Origin: Lachnospiraceae bacterium | GTDB taxonomy: Bacteria; Bacillota; Clostridia; Lachnospirales; Lachnospiraceae | Assembly: GCA_019421365.1 (NCBI GenBank) | Contig: JAHZFJ010000020.1 | Location: 12,811 to 76,810, forward strand | Direction of reading: 5' to 3' | DNA: 64,000 bases | Part shown: positions 28,281-35,906 of the stretch, in pieces | How positions within the stretch are numbered: the stretch's first letter is position 1 | Layout of the letters: every line of letters starts with the position of its first letter | Notes under the pieces: model-generated | Databases searched by the model: none | Seen by the model: the letters and a program-made list of their open reading frames with translations, nothing else | Told to the model about the DNA's origin: nothing | Made by a program: the position numbers and the translations under genes

Positions 28281-28982
28281 ATGAAGATAAAGATGCAACT
28301 GATAGCTATCGTTGCGGCATTCCTAGTTGGTATTGTTGGCTGTTCTACAGAAAGGGACAATAATGCTAATAGTGGGGGTGTGTTCGGAGCTGGAGGCGTT
28401 GAAGGCGAGGATCTCAATATCAAAGAAAATAACCAAGATTTTACTGTTGAGAAAGATAAGATTACTATACATTTTGAATTATATAATGTGGGGCATGAAA
28501 AGCAAGAAGATGGAACAACAAGGCTTAGTGTAGAAGGGTATTCAGGGAGTTATGAAGAAATTTCACTTCCCTTTTTATCCTATGTGTTAGCATTGCCACA
28601 AGATACAGCACTGAAGGATGTTGATGCTCCATTGTGGTCAGAAACAGTTCATATCATAGACAATATAAAGCTTACTAATCTAGCATTAAACCCTGTGCAA
28701 AGTGAAGAGGGGACAGGAGTATATGAATCAACAAGTGATGATGGTTTTAAGATGAAAGTATTTGTACAGAAATATCAAGGGATACCGGTTGTATATATTT
28801 CAATATTTCCTATTGTATATAATGTGGAATCACAACAAATTAGGTTTGTTGAGAGTGGCGACTTTCAACTTAATTTGAAAGAAGAAACTTGGGATATGTC
28901 CCATTATGATTCTCCTGAACGTATGAAGAATGTAGTCGATAACCCAGATATTGTTGACTCATACAAGGTATCAGAGAATTAA
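28281..28982 (+). CDS. Predicted lipoprotein, function unknown
   Basis: About 233 aa. The start is placed at the ATG at 28281 because GGGAGGGG, the likely ribosome binding site, lies just upstream and inside the longer frame that opens at 28266. A signal peptide (KIKMQLIAIVAAFLVGIVG) ends in a lipobox before Cys (GIVGC, about residue 20), then a low-complexity linker (ERDNNANSGG). The mature domain is beta-rich with pairs such as KDKITIHFELYNVGHE and PVVYISIFPIVYN. No family recognised. It has its own terminator-free 3' end before the NfeD-like gene. Confidence 0.78.
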   Translation: MKIKMQLIAIVAAFLVGIVGCSTERDNNANSGGVFGAGGVEGEDLNIKENNQDFTVEKDKITIHFELYNVGHEKQEDGTTRLSVEGYSGSYEEISLPFLSYVLALPQDTALKDVDAPLWSETVHIIDNIKLTNLALNPVQSEEGTGVYESTSDDGFKMKVFVQKYQGIPVVYISIFPIVYNVESQQIRFVESGDFQLNLKEETWDMSHYDSPERMKNVVDNPDIVDSYKVSEN

Positions 28983-29093
28983 AAATGTATTAACAAATAT
29001 AGTTATCTTAAATCAAATCTTAATAAAGATTTAATCAAAGGGAATGCTTAATGGTGTATAATACAGGAAATGAATACAGAAAAGGGGAATAAG

Positions 29094-29663
29094 ATGGATC
29101 GAGCATATACGATATGTATAATAATAGGTATTGGGATACCGTTGTTATCTTTAATATTAGGGCAAATAACGAATATGATTGACGGATTTTTTGATGGTTT
29201 ATCAGGGATATTAGAAGGTTTGCATATCGATTTGAATATTGAAATAGGCAATATGCATCTATGCTTGTTACCTTTCTCAGTTCAAAGTATCTGTGCAGGA
29301 TTATTAGTATTTGGTGCACTTGGTAAGATGCTATTACATAATAGTAATCAGACCTTGAGTATTATTATAGCGGTAGCATTCGGATACCTAGTGGCTGTTA
29401 TCGTACAGACTTTAATACATAAGTTAAAACAAGTTGAAAATACTACGTATTCCAAAGAACAACTCCTATTGTTTGATGCGAAAATAGTGAATACTATAAT
29501 TCCAGGAGGCTTTGGTAGTGTTAGTATAACAACTTTAGATGGAATAACAACATCATATCCAGCGAAATCGGCTGTTTCTAATGAAGGAATCCGACAAGAT
29601 ACAAAGGTTAGAGTATTATATTTTGAAAAAAATGTTGCTATTGTAGAGAAAGCAGAGGAGTAA
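29094..29663 (+). CDS. NfeD-like membrane protein, flotillin partner
   Basis: About 189 aa. Three hydrophobic segments (residues about 4-24, 58-78 and 90-112) precede a C-terminal OB-fold-like beta domain (FDAKIVNTIIPGGFGSVSITTLDGITTSYPAKS, then TKVRVLYFEKNVAIVEKAE). This matches short NfeD proteins encoded beside flotillins, as yuaF/floT in Bacillus, where they help organise membrane microdomains. The ATG at 29094 is chosen since AAAAGGGG lies 6 bp upstream; an ATG at 29070 has no clear site. The flotillin gene follows after 84 bp. Confidence 0.8.
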   Translation: MDRAYTICIIIGIGIPLLSLILGQITNMIDGFFDGLSGILEGLHIDLNIEIGNMHLCLLPFSVQSICAGLLVFGALGKMLLHNSNQTLSIIIAVAFGYLVAVIVQTLIHKLKQVENTTYSKEQLLLFDAKIVNTIIPGGFGSVSITTLDGITTSYPAKSAVSNEGIRQDTKVRVLYFEKNVAIVEKAEE

Positions 29664-29747
29664 TAGGTATTATCATGATAGTAAACAGATGAATATCTGT
29701 TTCACTATAGAGAAACTAGAGGTTAATGAGGTTAAGGAGGGTATAGT

Positions 29748-31343
29748 ATGCCAGAAAATTTGGAAAGAATGTTACCAGTACTTCTAATTGTTGTTGGAAT
29801 TATTATTATATTGATGGTGATTCTATCAATGTGGAAGAAAGTACCGCAGGATAAAGCAGCGGTTGTAACAGGTTTGAAGAAGAGGATTATCACAGGTGGT
29901 GGTGGTCTTGTAATCCCAGTGTTTGAAAGAATTGATTACATATCTCTTGGTAATATACAGCTTGATGTTGTAACAGATGAGAGTATGTCATCCCAAGGTG
30001 TACCAATTGCAGTTATAGGTACAGCGGTAATTAAGGTAAAGAATGAACAGAATTCTATTTTCAATGCAATTGAGCAATTCACAGGTAAGAACGAAGCTAT
30101 GATAGAGCAATCGATCCGTAGTACAGCAACAAATGTACTTGAAGGAAAGCTTCGTGAAATTGTATCCACAATGACTGTTGAAGAGATATACCGTGATAGG
30201 GAGACCTTCTCTTCTAAAGTTCAAGAAGTAGTGGGAACTGAGTTAACTGAGATGGGCCTTGAGGTTAAGGTATTTACCATTAAAGATATTAATGATAGTA
30301 ATGGTTATATTAATGCACTTGGTGTAAAACAGATAGCAGAGAAGAAAAAAGATGCAGAGATAGCCAGAGCAGAAGCTGACCGTGAGATGCAGATTGAGAC
30401 TTCTAAAGCAAGGAGAGCTGGCGAGCAGGCAAGATTACTCGCTGAAACAGAAATTGCAGAAGCTACCAAGTTAAAACAAGTGCAAGAAGCTGCATATATG
30501 CAAGAGCAACAAGCAGCAAAAGCAAAAGCCGATGCAGCTTATGAAATTCAGAAGAACATAACAAACAAAGAAGTAGTCACAGCAGAGATGGATGCTGAAT
30601 TATTAAAACAAGAAAGACAAAAAGATATTGAAGCTGCTCAAGTACAGATCATGATTACGAAAGAGCAGAAGAATATTGAACTTGCACAAAAACAAGCAGA
30701 ACGTAAGAAAGAAAGTCTTCGAGCAGAAGTTGTTGAACCAGCGATTGCTGATAAAGAGAAGCAACAGACGATTGCAGATGCCGAAAAGTATCGTAAGATA
30801 GCAGAAGCAGAAGCACAGGCACAAGCGCAGACAAGATTTGCCCAAGCGGAAGCAGAAGCGAGAAAAATTAAAGCAATTGCAGAAGCAGAGGCTATTAAAC
30901 AAACTGGTCAAGCAGAAGCAGATGTAATTACTCAAAAGGGTACTGCAGAGGCTTCCGCTATTCGTGCAAAGGGTATTGCAGAAGCAGAAGCAATGGAGAA
31001 AAAGGCAGAAGCTTATCAGAAATATTCTGGAGCTGCAGTTGCTGAAATGCTCATTAAAGTATTACCTGATGTTGCAGAGAATATTGCTAAACCATTATCA
31101 CAGATTGATAAGATTATTATCATGGATGGCGGTAACACAGATGGTAATGGAGTCTCAAACGTAGCTTCTAATGTGACAGGTGTTATGACTCAAGTAATGG
31201 AGTCGATGAAGGAAGTAACAGGTATTGATTTGTCTGATCTTGTTAAAGCCAAAGGATATGATGCACAAGTTACACGGAATGTTAATATCAATGCAAATGC
31301 TAGTAAGGAAGTTGCAGCTACAATAGATGCAATTAGCGAGTAA
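29748..31343 (+). CDS. Flotillin-like SPFH-domain protein
   Basis: A 531-aa membrane scaffold of lipid microdomains. One N-terminal membrane helix (residues about 8-27, LLIVVGIIIILMVILSMW), then an SPFH/band-7 domain (AAVVTGLKKRIITGGGGLVIPVFERI, and TVEEIYRDRETFSSKVQEVV), then a long Ala/Glu/Lys/Gln coiled coil (residues about 190-430, many AEAEA repeats), then a C-terminal oligomerisation region with KPLSQIDKIIIMDGG. This is the FloT/YuaG architecture. TTAAGGAGGGTATAGT is a strong ribosome binding site. Encoded with an NfeD partner just upstream. Confidence 0.94.
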   Translation: MPENLERMLPVLLIVVGIIIILMVILSMWKKVPQDKAAVVTGLKKRIITGGGGLVIPVFERIDYISLGNIQLDVVTDESMSSQGVPIAVIGTAVIKVKNEQNSIFNAIEQFTGKNEAMIEQSIRSTATNVLEGKLREIVSTMTVEEIYRDRETFSSKVQEVVGTELTEMGLEVKVFTIKDINDSNGYINALGVKQIAEKKKDAEIARAEADREMQIETSKARRAGEQARLLAETEIAEATKLKQVQEAAYMQEQQAAKAKADAAYEIQKNITNKEVVTAEMDAELLKQERQKDIEAAQVQIMITKEQKNIELAQKQAERKKESLRAEVVEPAIADKEKQQTIADAEKYRKIAEAEAQAQAQTRFAQAEAEARKIKAIAEAEAIKQTGQAEADVITQKGTAEASAIRAKGIAEAEAMEKKAEAYQKYSGAAVAEMLIKVLPDVAENIAKPLSQIDKIIIMDGGNTDGNGVSNVASNVTGVMTQVMESMKEVTGIDLSDLVKAKGYDAQVTRNVNINANASKEVAATIDAISE

Positions 31344-31351
31344 ATAAATTT

Positions 31352-31395
31352 GGGTTGTTGCAAACGAGTTATCTTCACTTAAGTTGCAACAACCC
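31352..31395 (+). terminator. Hairpin after the flotillin gene
   Basis: GGGTTGTTGCAA and TTGCAACAACCC form a perfect 12-bp stem with a 20-nt loop. There is no proper T run after it, so termination may be partial. Confidence 0.6.
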
Positions 31396-31454
31396 CATTT
31401 GTAAATAGGGGATAAGATTTCTAGATAATTAATAAAGGACAGTTAGGGGAAGAC

Positions 31455-32732
31455 ATGAATAATAAATTAAAGATACTATTGATAGATATTAAATTATATA
31501 TTACAAAGAGAAAAATATTCTTTTCTTTTATCTTAGTTCTATTCATAGGAATAATTGCTACAATTGTTGCCTTGACTTGTAGTAAGCAGCAATTTGATAT
31601 GACAACAGAAGAGATGGTAGAAGACTACGAACAGATGGAAGCTGTTTTGAAGGAGAATTATCCTTATTTTGGTCTTCTGGAAAGATATGGAATTAACTAT
31701 GAAGAAAAATTACAGACTAAGCTAGATAACATGAAGGAATGTAAAGATGGGAGTGAATATTTTAATATATTTACTTTAGCATTTGAAAGTCTTAAAAATG
31801 CAGGTGATGTTTCCATCTGGGATTACTGGAGTTATAAATACAATGAAGATTATATTCAGAGATTTACAGCGGATAAGAATGAATATCTACTGTCATTAAT
31901 CGAAGCGGATGAAAGTGTTGATGCCTATAATACTTTAAAATACATTCATAATACTAGGGATTATGTTTCTGAATTTAGAGAACGAAAAGTGAAGACAGTG
32001 CTTGCGAGTAACTTTAACACTAAGATTATTGAAGAAGGAAAAATAGCATATATAGTATTTAAGACATTTGATAGAGAATATGTGCAAGAAGATAAAGAGG
32101 AGCTTTTAGCATTCTTTAATGAAGTGAAAGACTATGATCATGTTATTATAGATGTGCAGAATGTTTATTCAGGGATTGATGATTATATGGTAGAAAATAT
32201 AATAGCACCGAATATAGATCAACCATTAACTGCAGATACGTATCTTCTTTATAAAGATGGAGAGAACAATAGAAACTTCATACAAAACCGTTATAAGCAA
32301 GAGGAGATTAAGGGTATAGATACGCTTCCGACTTTTGAAAATATTGTGCAAGAAGATGTAGAGAATCTAGATAGTTATGTGGTAGATGCATTCACAGTAG
32401 AACCTAATAACACAAAAGCAATTATGAACGCAAAGATATGGGTTCTCACCAATGAATACACATATGGTGTAGCTGATAAGTTCGCGAACTTCTGCGAACA
32501 GACGGAATTTGCAACTGTTGTAGGCAAAACTACAAGTGGTGGAGGACTAGGAATAGATTCTTTTGCATTTCAATTACCTAATAGTAAATTATTGATAGGG
32601 TATCGTGGAGATTATCCATTAAATCAAGATGGATCTTGTAATTTAGAGGTAGGTACTACCCCAGATATTATGACAAGTAATGAGAATATTCTTGATGAAT
32701 GTTTGAAAATCATTGAGAATGGGAATTATTAA
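31455..32732 (+). CDS. S41-peptidase-like membrane protein lacking the usual serine
   Basis: A 425-aa protein with a short cytoplasmic N-terminus, one membrane helix (residues about 20-44, FFSFILVLFIGIIATIVAL) and an outside domain. The C-terminal half resembles S41 (tail-specific/C-terminal-processing) proteases: IAYIVFKTF, YDHVIIDVQ, VLTNEYTYGVADKFANFC and VVGKTTSGGGLGIDSFAFQLPNS. In active members the strand after VLTN carries a catalytic Ser (typically Y-S-A-A/V); here it reads Y-G-V-A, so activity is doubtful. It may be a binding pseudoenzyme. It is separated from the flotillin gene by a hairpin. Confidence 0.72.
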   Translation: MNNKLKILLIDIKLYITKRKIFFSFILVLFIGIIATIVALTCSKQQFDMTTEEMVEDYEQMEAVLKENYPYFGLLERYGINYEEKLQTKLDNMKECKDGSEYFNIFTLAFESLKNAGDVSIWDYWSYKYNEDYIQRFTADKNEYLLSLIEADESVDAYNTLKYIHNTRDYVSEFRERKVKTVLASNFNTKIIEEGKIAYIVFKTFDREYVQEDKEELLAFFNEVKDYDHVIIDVQNVYSGIDDYMVENIIAPNIDQPLTADTYLLYKDGENNRNFIQNRYKQEEIKGIDTLPTFENIVQEDVENLDSYVVDAFTVEPNNTKAIMNAKIWVLTNEYTYGVADKFANFCEQTEFATVVGKTTSGGGLGIDSFAFQLPNSKLLIGYRGDYPLNQDGSCNLEVGTTPDIMTSNENILDECLKIIENGNY

Positions 32733-32855
32733 GGTGAAGTTTCAAATAATTCTGTCCAGAACTTATAAAAAGTGGTATACTGTAACTAAGTTCTAGAATT
32801 AAGAATTATAGTGTGTTAATTAGTACAGATTATTTAATTGAATGGAGGGATTGTT

Positions 32856-33470
32856 ATGAATAAGATCATTACAATTAGTAGACAGTATGGAAGTGGTGGA
32901 CGAGAAATCGGTGAGAAACTAGCTAAGATATTAGGTATTCCATTCTATGACAATGAATTAATCACCAGAGCTGCTAAAGAAAGTGGATTTGCTGAATCTG
33001 TATTCGAAAGAGCTGAAGAAAAGGCAACTAGTAGTTTGTTGTATTCAATAGCTATGGGTATGGGAGCTTATGGAAGTCAAGATATGGGTTTTGCCAATTT
33101 ATCTTTAGATGACAGAATCTATTTAGCGCAATCTGATGTTATAAGAAAGATTGCAGCAGAAGGACCATGTGTAATCGTGGGAAGATGTGCAGATTACATA
33201 TTGAAAGATAATCCACGTGTTGTCCATGTGTTTATATGTGCAGATATTAAAAGTCGTGTTGAACGAGCAACTACGAAGTATAATATGCCAGTTACAAAGG
33301 CACAAGAGAACATATTAAAGATTGACAAGCGAAGAGCTAACTATTACAATTATCATGCAAATGAGAAATGGGGAAAAGCAGAAAATTATCATCTATCTAT
33401 TAAGAGTGATTTTGTTGGTATTGATAATGCTGTGGAAATAATAAGATTATTTGTAGAAAAAGGTGTTTAA
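32856..33470 (+). CDS. Cytidylate-kinase-like P-loop protein
   Basis: A 204-aa protein of the cytidylate_kin2-like family. P-loop variant SRQYGSGGREIGEKLAKILG at the N-terminus, FYDNELITRAAKESG next, a middle helical lid, and CVIVGRCADYIL with the later VHVFICADIKSRVERA as the nucleotide-binding core. Many Clostridia carry such proteins; the substrate has not been fixed for most of them. The start is ATG 32856, as TGGAGGGATTGTT is directly upstream and inside the longer frame from 32838. It is followed after 5 bp by the AI-2E-type permease gene. Confidence 0.85.
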   Translation: MNKIITISRQYGSGGREIGEKLAKILGIPFYDNELITRAAKESGFAESVFERAEEKATSSLLYSIAMGMGAYGSQDMGFANLSLDDRIYLAQSDVIRKIAAEGPCVIVGRCADYILKDNPRVVHVFICADIKSRVERATTKYNMPVTKAQENILKIDKRRANYYNYHANEKWGKAENYHLSIKSDFVGIDNAVEIIRLFVEKGV

Positions 33471-33475
33471 AAAGA

Positions 33476-34693
33476 ATGAAAGTAAAAGATAAGATGAACA
33501 AGCAGTATACCTTAGTGTCCATCTATGTTATCGTGACGTGTATTATTATCTACTGTTTGAGTTTGGTGGCAAAAAGTGCTCCTGCTATTGTAGAAGACTT
33601 ATTAGAGAAACTGAACTGGATTTTACGCGTGATGAAGCCAATACTATTGGCATTTGTGTTTGCATATTTGACTGAACCAATTGTGAATTTCTTAGAGTAT
33701 CATTTTAAGAAATGGCGTATATTTAACAAGAAACAAAGTTCTTGTAGAACATACGCTGTAATAGCTACACTGCTTATCCTATTATTGGGAGTAACTGCAT
33801 TGATCTCAATGCTTGTATACAGTGTAACAGACCAGGTACGTTTCGCTAGTTTTGATGATATTGTTGTAATTGTTTCAGATTTTATCAATACGGTAAATGA
33901 ATTTATCAACCAGATTACAGGGAAAATGGAAAGTTTGAATATCCAATCATCTGAGTTGAATTCTTATATCAAAGAGGCAACCACGTTCTTACTTAATGGT
34001 TTAAAAGGATTTGGTAATTCATTATTAGGTTCTGTAACAAATATTTCGGGATATCTAACAACATTTATCTTTGCGCTAATAATAGGAATCTATTTCTTGA
34101 TTGATGGTGCAATGATTAAGAATTATATTAGTAAAGTGTCAAGAGCGTTATTAAGTACTAAATTTAATAAACATGCTAGACAATTTATTAGTGATGCTGA
34201 TACCGTTTTCTCTGGTTATTTAAAGGGGCAATTAACAGATGTTCTTGTAATGATGGTGCTAATTAGTGTTGCATTATCTATCATTGGTGTTAAGTTTGCT
34301 ATTGTTATAGGTGTATTGGCAGGGATTTGCAATTTAATACCGTATTTTGGACCATTTGTAGCATATGCAGGAACTATACTGGTATGTTTAATTAATGCTG
34401 ATTACAAGAGAATGATTATTGGTGTTATTGCATTATTCGTCATTCAAACACTTGATGGTAATATTATAGGGCCAAAACTACTTAGTAATAGTATTCAGAT
34501 TCACCCACTACTTGTTATTATTTTCTTGATTTTTGGTAGTGCAGTTGGTGGATTCTTAGGTATGATTTTAGCGGTACCAGTAGGTGCTTTAATTAAAGTC
34601 CTATTTGTTCGTTTTATTGATTACAAATTAGAATTGAAAGATCAAGAAGAGCGGGAAGCAATGAAAGCAGCTTCTGTAAAAAGAGCAAAATAA
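33476..34693 (+). CDS. AI-2E family transporter (UPF0118/YdbI type)
   Basis: A 405-aa polytopic membrane protein with about eight hydrophobic helices, including pairs at residues about 12-32, 45-65 and 80-105 and a C-terminal cluster (LVIIFLIFGSAVGGFLGMILAVPVGALIKVL). Conserved blocks of the family are VFAYLTEPIVNFLE, ISALTYLTT-like ISGYLTTFIFALIIGIYFLIDG, and FVIQTLDGNIIGPKLLSNSIQIHPLLVI. Members are variously linked to autoinducer-2 export or Na+/H+ antiport; here neither can be decided. The start codon is uncertain (ATG 33476 or 33494) because no strong ribosome binding site is seen. Confidence 0.87.
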   Translation: MKVKDKMNKQYTLVSIYVIVTCIIIYCLSLVAKSAPAIVEDLLEKLNWILRVMKPILLAFVFAYLTEPIVNFLEYHFKKWRIFNKKQSSCRTYAVIATLLILLLGVTALISMLVYSVTDQVRFASFDDIVVIVSDFINTVNEFINQITGKMESLNIQSSELNSYIKEATTFLLNGLKGFGNSLLGSVTNISGYLTTFIFALIIGIYFLIDGAMIKNYISKVSRALLSTKFNKHARQFISDADTVFSGYLKGQLTDVLVMMVLISVALSIIGVKFAIVIGVLAGICNLIPYFGPFVAYAGTILVCLINADYKRMIIGVIALFVIQTLDGNIIGPKLLSNSIQIHPLLVIIFLIFGSAVGGFLGMILAVPVGALIKVLFVRFIDYKLELKDQEEREAMKAASVKRAK

Positions 34694-34706
34694 AAAATTA
34701 TATTAT

Positions 34707-34750
34707 AAACCGTATTATAGTCTAGCTACTATGATACGGTTTTGTTTTAT
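34707..34750 (+). terminator. Intrinsic terminator after the AI-2E gene
   Basis: AAACCGTATTATAGT and ACTAT.ATACGGTTT form a stem, followed by TGTTTTAT. Confidence 0.83.
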
Positions 34751-34761
34751 TTAAATGAATA

Positions 34762-34808
34762 TTACAATATATTGTAAGAAATTCTTAAGAAAAAAATACT
34801 TCTATAAT
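34762..34808 (+). promoter_or_regulatory. Operator-like palindromes and -10 box before the ABC operon
   Basis: A perfect 16-bp palindrome TTACAATATATTGTAA (34762-34777), a second palindrome TTCTTAAGAA (34782-34791) where a -35 would lie, and TATAAT at 34803-34808. The order suggests a regulated promoter for the operon that starts at 34927. Confidence 0.55.
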
Positions 34809-34926
34809 GGTAAGATATAGAGTACGATTGTAGATGTAGGAATGTATGCAATTTAACCAAATCGTAGTAAATCGGTTATAAAATTCGTTTGACTAGGTTT
34901 TGCTAAATAGAAATGGGGGTGAGATA

Positions 34927-35826
34927 GTGGCAGAGGAAAGAGAAAAGGTAATTGAGGTTCGTAATGTTAAAAAGGTATACCGAATGGGTAGTGAACGCAT
35001 TACAGCGGTAGAAGAAGTGAGCTTTGATATCTATAAAGGTGAATTCTGTTGCTTGTTAGGAACATCTGGTTCTGGTAAATCAACCTTGCTAAACTTAATG
35101 GCTGGCATTGAGAAGTTAACAAGTGGGCAGATTATTATAAAGGGTAAGAATATTCATAAGATGAGTGAGAAAAATCTTGCAAAATTCCGTCAGAAGTATC
35201 TAGGTTTTGTATTTCAATCTTATAATCTTATGAATTCAATGACCGCATTAGAGAATGTTGAGTTCCCGTTAGTATTCAAGCGAATACCGCCAAAGAGAAG
35301 AAAAAAGATGGCTAGAGATATGTTAATCAAGGTTGGTCTTAAGACTAGACTTGAACATAAACCAAAGCAAATGAGTGGTGGTCAACAACAAAGGGTTGGT
35401 ATTGCAAGAGCGTTCGTTGCAAAACCAGAAATTGTATTTGCTGATGAACCTACTGGTAATCTAGACACGAAGACAACAATGGAAGTTATGGAATTAATTA
35501 GAGAAGTTGCGAGAGATAATAATCAAACGATAGTGATGGTTACACATGATCGACGATTGGCTGAATTTGCAGACAAAATTATTCATATCTTAGATGGTAA
35601 GATACAGAGTATCGATTTGTTAAATCCTGATGTGAAGATGGACAAGGAAAGTGTAGAAGAAACACAAGAACCTGAATTAATCAAGGAAGATCTAGAAGTA
35701 AAAGAAGAAAAGAAGGAAGAAAAGGAAGAAAAGGAAGACTCTAATATCCAAAGTTCTGACGTGATACAATCAGAGATTACAGAAATACGTGATGTGGAAG
35801 AATCATCAGCTGCAACTACTGAGTAG
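34927..35826 (+). CDS. ABC transporter ATP-binding protein (MacB/LolD type)
   Basis: About 299 aa. Full ATPase signature: Walker A GTSGSGKSTLLNL (about residue 48), Q-loop GFVFQSYNLM, signature MSGGQQQRVGIARA, Walker B EIVFADEPTGNLD and H-loop MVTHDRRLAEFAD, all typical of the MacB/LolD/FtsE group. The C-terminus has an unusual acidic, Lys/Glu-rich tail of about 70 residues (KEEKKEEKEEKED). The GTG at 34927 is chosen because GGGGGTGAGATA precedes it. First gene of a four-gene operon with a CARDB-like secreted protein, a Thr-rich anchored protein and a MacB/FtsX-like permease. Confidence 0.92.
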   Translation: MAEEREKVIEVRNVKKVYRMGSERITAVEEVSFDIYKGEFCCLLGTSGSGKSTLLNLMAGIEKLTSGQIIIKGKNIHKMSEKNLAKFRQKYLGFVFQSYNLMNSMTALENVEFPLVFKRIPPKRRKKMARDMLIKVGLKTRLEHKPKQMSGGQQQRVGIARAFVAKPEIVFADEPTGNLDTKTTMEVMELIREVARDNNQTIVMVTHDRRLAEFADKIIHILDGKIQSIDLLNPDVKMDKESVEETQEPELIKEDLEVKEEKKEEKEEKEDSNIQSSDVIQSEITEIRDVEESSAATTE

Positions 35827-35906
35827 GTTGTAAAGTTACGAGAACAATAAAAGTCATTGGTTAAATGAAAATGGAAGAAAAGTAGGTAAAGAGGAGGAAA
35901 GTTAAA

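Noticed and set aside
30603..30935. Cys/Phe-rich minus frame opposite the flotillin coiled coil
   Set aside because: Direct by-product of GCA/GAA repeats in the flotillin coding strand.
31352..31395. Strong terminator after the flotillin gene
   Set aside because: The stem is perfect, but no T run follows, so it is listed only as a hairpin of uncertain effect.
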